Of a stretch of 5,259 bases of DNA, positions 5,035 through 5,259 are shown piece by piece (position 1 is the first letter of the stretch; each line of letters opens with the position of its first letter). Below the pieces are notes generated by a model. It was not told the origin of the DNA. It worked only from the letters and a program-made list of their open reading frames with translations, and did not search any database. The translations under genes were made by a program, and so were the position numbers. The DNA comes from Planctomycetaceae bacterium (GTDB lineage Bacteria; Planctomycetota; Planctomycetia; Pirellulales; Thermoguttaceae). The DNA lies in contig JAITKS010000209.1 of assembly GCA_031278315.1 (NCBI GenBank), positions 1-5,259 of the forward strand, in the 5' to 3' direction.

Positions 5035-5259
5035 ATGATTACAAAACAGACTAAAAACTTACCCTACGGTAATGCTGATTTTAAAAGTGTCCGCACCGAA
5101 AATAATTATATTTATGTTGACAAAACACGGTTTATTGAATTGCTTGAGACTGAAAGCAACAAGAGTAAGATCTTTATTCGACCGCGCCGTTTCGGCAAGA
5201 GTTTATTTCTCTCAACGCTTTTGTATTATTATGATGTCAATTATGCGAATGAGTTTGAC
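5035..5259 (+). CDS. AAA-ATPase-like / PD-(D/E)XK nuclease family protein, 5' end only
   Basis: The first 75 codons of a gene cut by the window edge. The N-terminus reads NLPYGNADFKSVRTENNYIY then VDKTRFIELL, followed by IFIRPRRFGKSLFLSTL (about 47-62). This is the diagnostic start of the AAA-ATPase-like family (PF09820): a 'pyG..dF..lR.e..yYVDKT' block and a Walker A variant centred on RRFGKS (K55, S56). Full-length members are usually about 500-600 residues, with a C-terminal PD-(D/E)XK nuclease-like domain not visible here. They occur in large paralogous sets in gut and anaerobic bacteria, and their role is unclear; defence or mobile-element functions have been suggested. ATG 5035 matches the usual N-terminus. 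An in-frame ATG at 4963 would add 24 residues with no family similarity. No Shine-Dalgarno is seen. Confidence 0.88.
   Translation, partial: MITKQTKNLPYGNADFKSVRTENNYIYVDKTRFIELLETESNKSKIFIRPRRFGKSLFLSTLLYYYDVNYANEFD

Noticed and set aside
1..5259. CRISPR arrays, tRNA or rRNA genes, insertion-sequence terminal repeats
   Set aside because: No regularly spaced repeats, cloverleaf-like sequence, transposase motif or long terminal inverted repeats were seen by eye.

Overview
AT-rich bacterial DNA (roughly one third G+C by eye), with every supportable gene on the + strand. Codon choice is A/T-ending, and one gene has a clear AAAGGAG ribosome binding site. The mix of surface-polysaccharide glycosyltransferases, a HEPN/MNT toxin-antitoxin pair and a start of the 'PRRFGKS' AAA-ATPase-like family is typical of host-associated or anaerobic bacteria such as Treponema, Elusimicrobia, Bacteroidota or Fibrobacter. 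The window does not fix the taxon.

Layout. (1) 1-2133 is the end of a polysaccharide cluster: the C-terminal part of a probable GT2-type glycosyltransferase, then a complete GT4 glycosyltransferase with an intact E-x7-E active-site motif. (2) 2134-2251 is a short AT-rich gap with a 6-bp dyad and a strong ribosome binding site. (3) 2252-4026 is a tight two-gene unit: a 275-residue protein of unknown function (Ser/Asp/Asn-rich N-terminus, Cys cluster, possible HicB-like segment) and, 2 bp later, a stand-alone ComEC-type metallo-beta-lactamase-fold hydrolase with its metal ligands. (4) 4102-4870 is a HepT/MntA-type toxin-antitoxin cassette: a HEPN protein with an R-x4-H-x-Y motif, then 1 bp later a minimal nucleotidyltransferase with GS-x10-D-x-D. 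(5) 5035-5259 is the 5' end of an AAA-ATPase-like / PD-(D/E)XK-type gene that runs off the window.

The main unannotated signal is in the gaps. The 75-bp gap before the HEPN gene holds a 61-bp decayed copy of the GT4 active-site region (51/61 bases identical to the upstream gene, no gaps, both catalytic Glu codons lost). The stretch after the nucleotidyltransferase holds a second, more diverged scrap matching the next part of the same GT4 domain. The two scraps are colinear with the intact gene, so the toxin-antitoxin cassette appears to sit inside the corpse of a GT4 paralogue. One G-to-A change in the first scrap turns TATGAA into TATAAA at a sensible -10 position for the cassette. The hypothetical-protein/MBL pair is the best candidate here for an uncharacterised system; its function cannot be read from the sequence.
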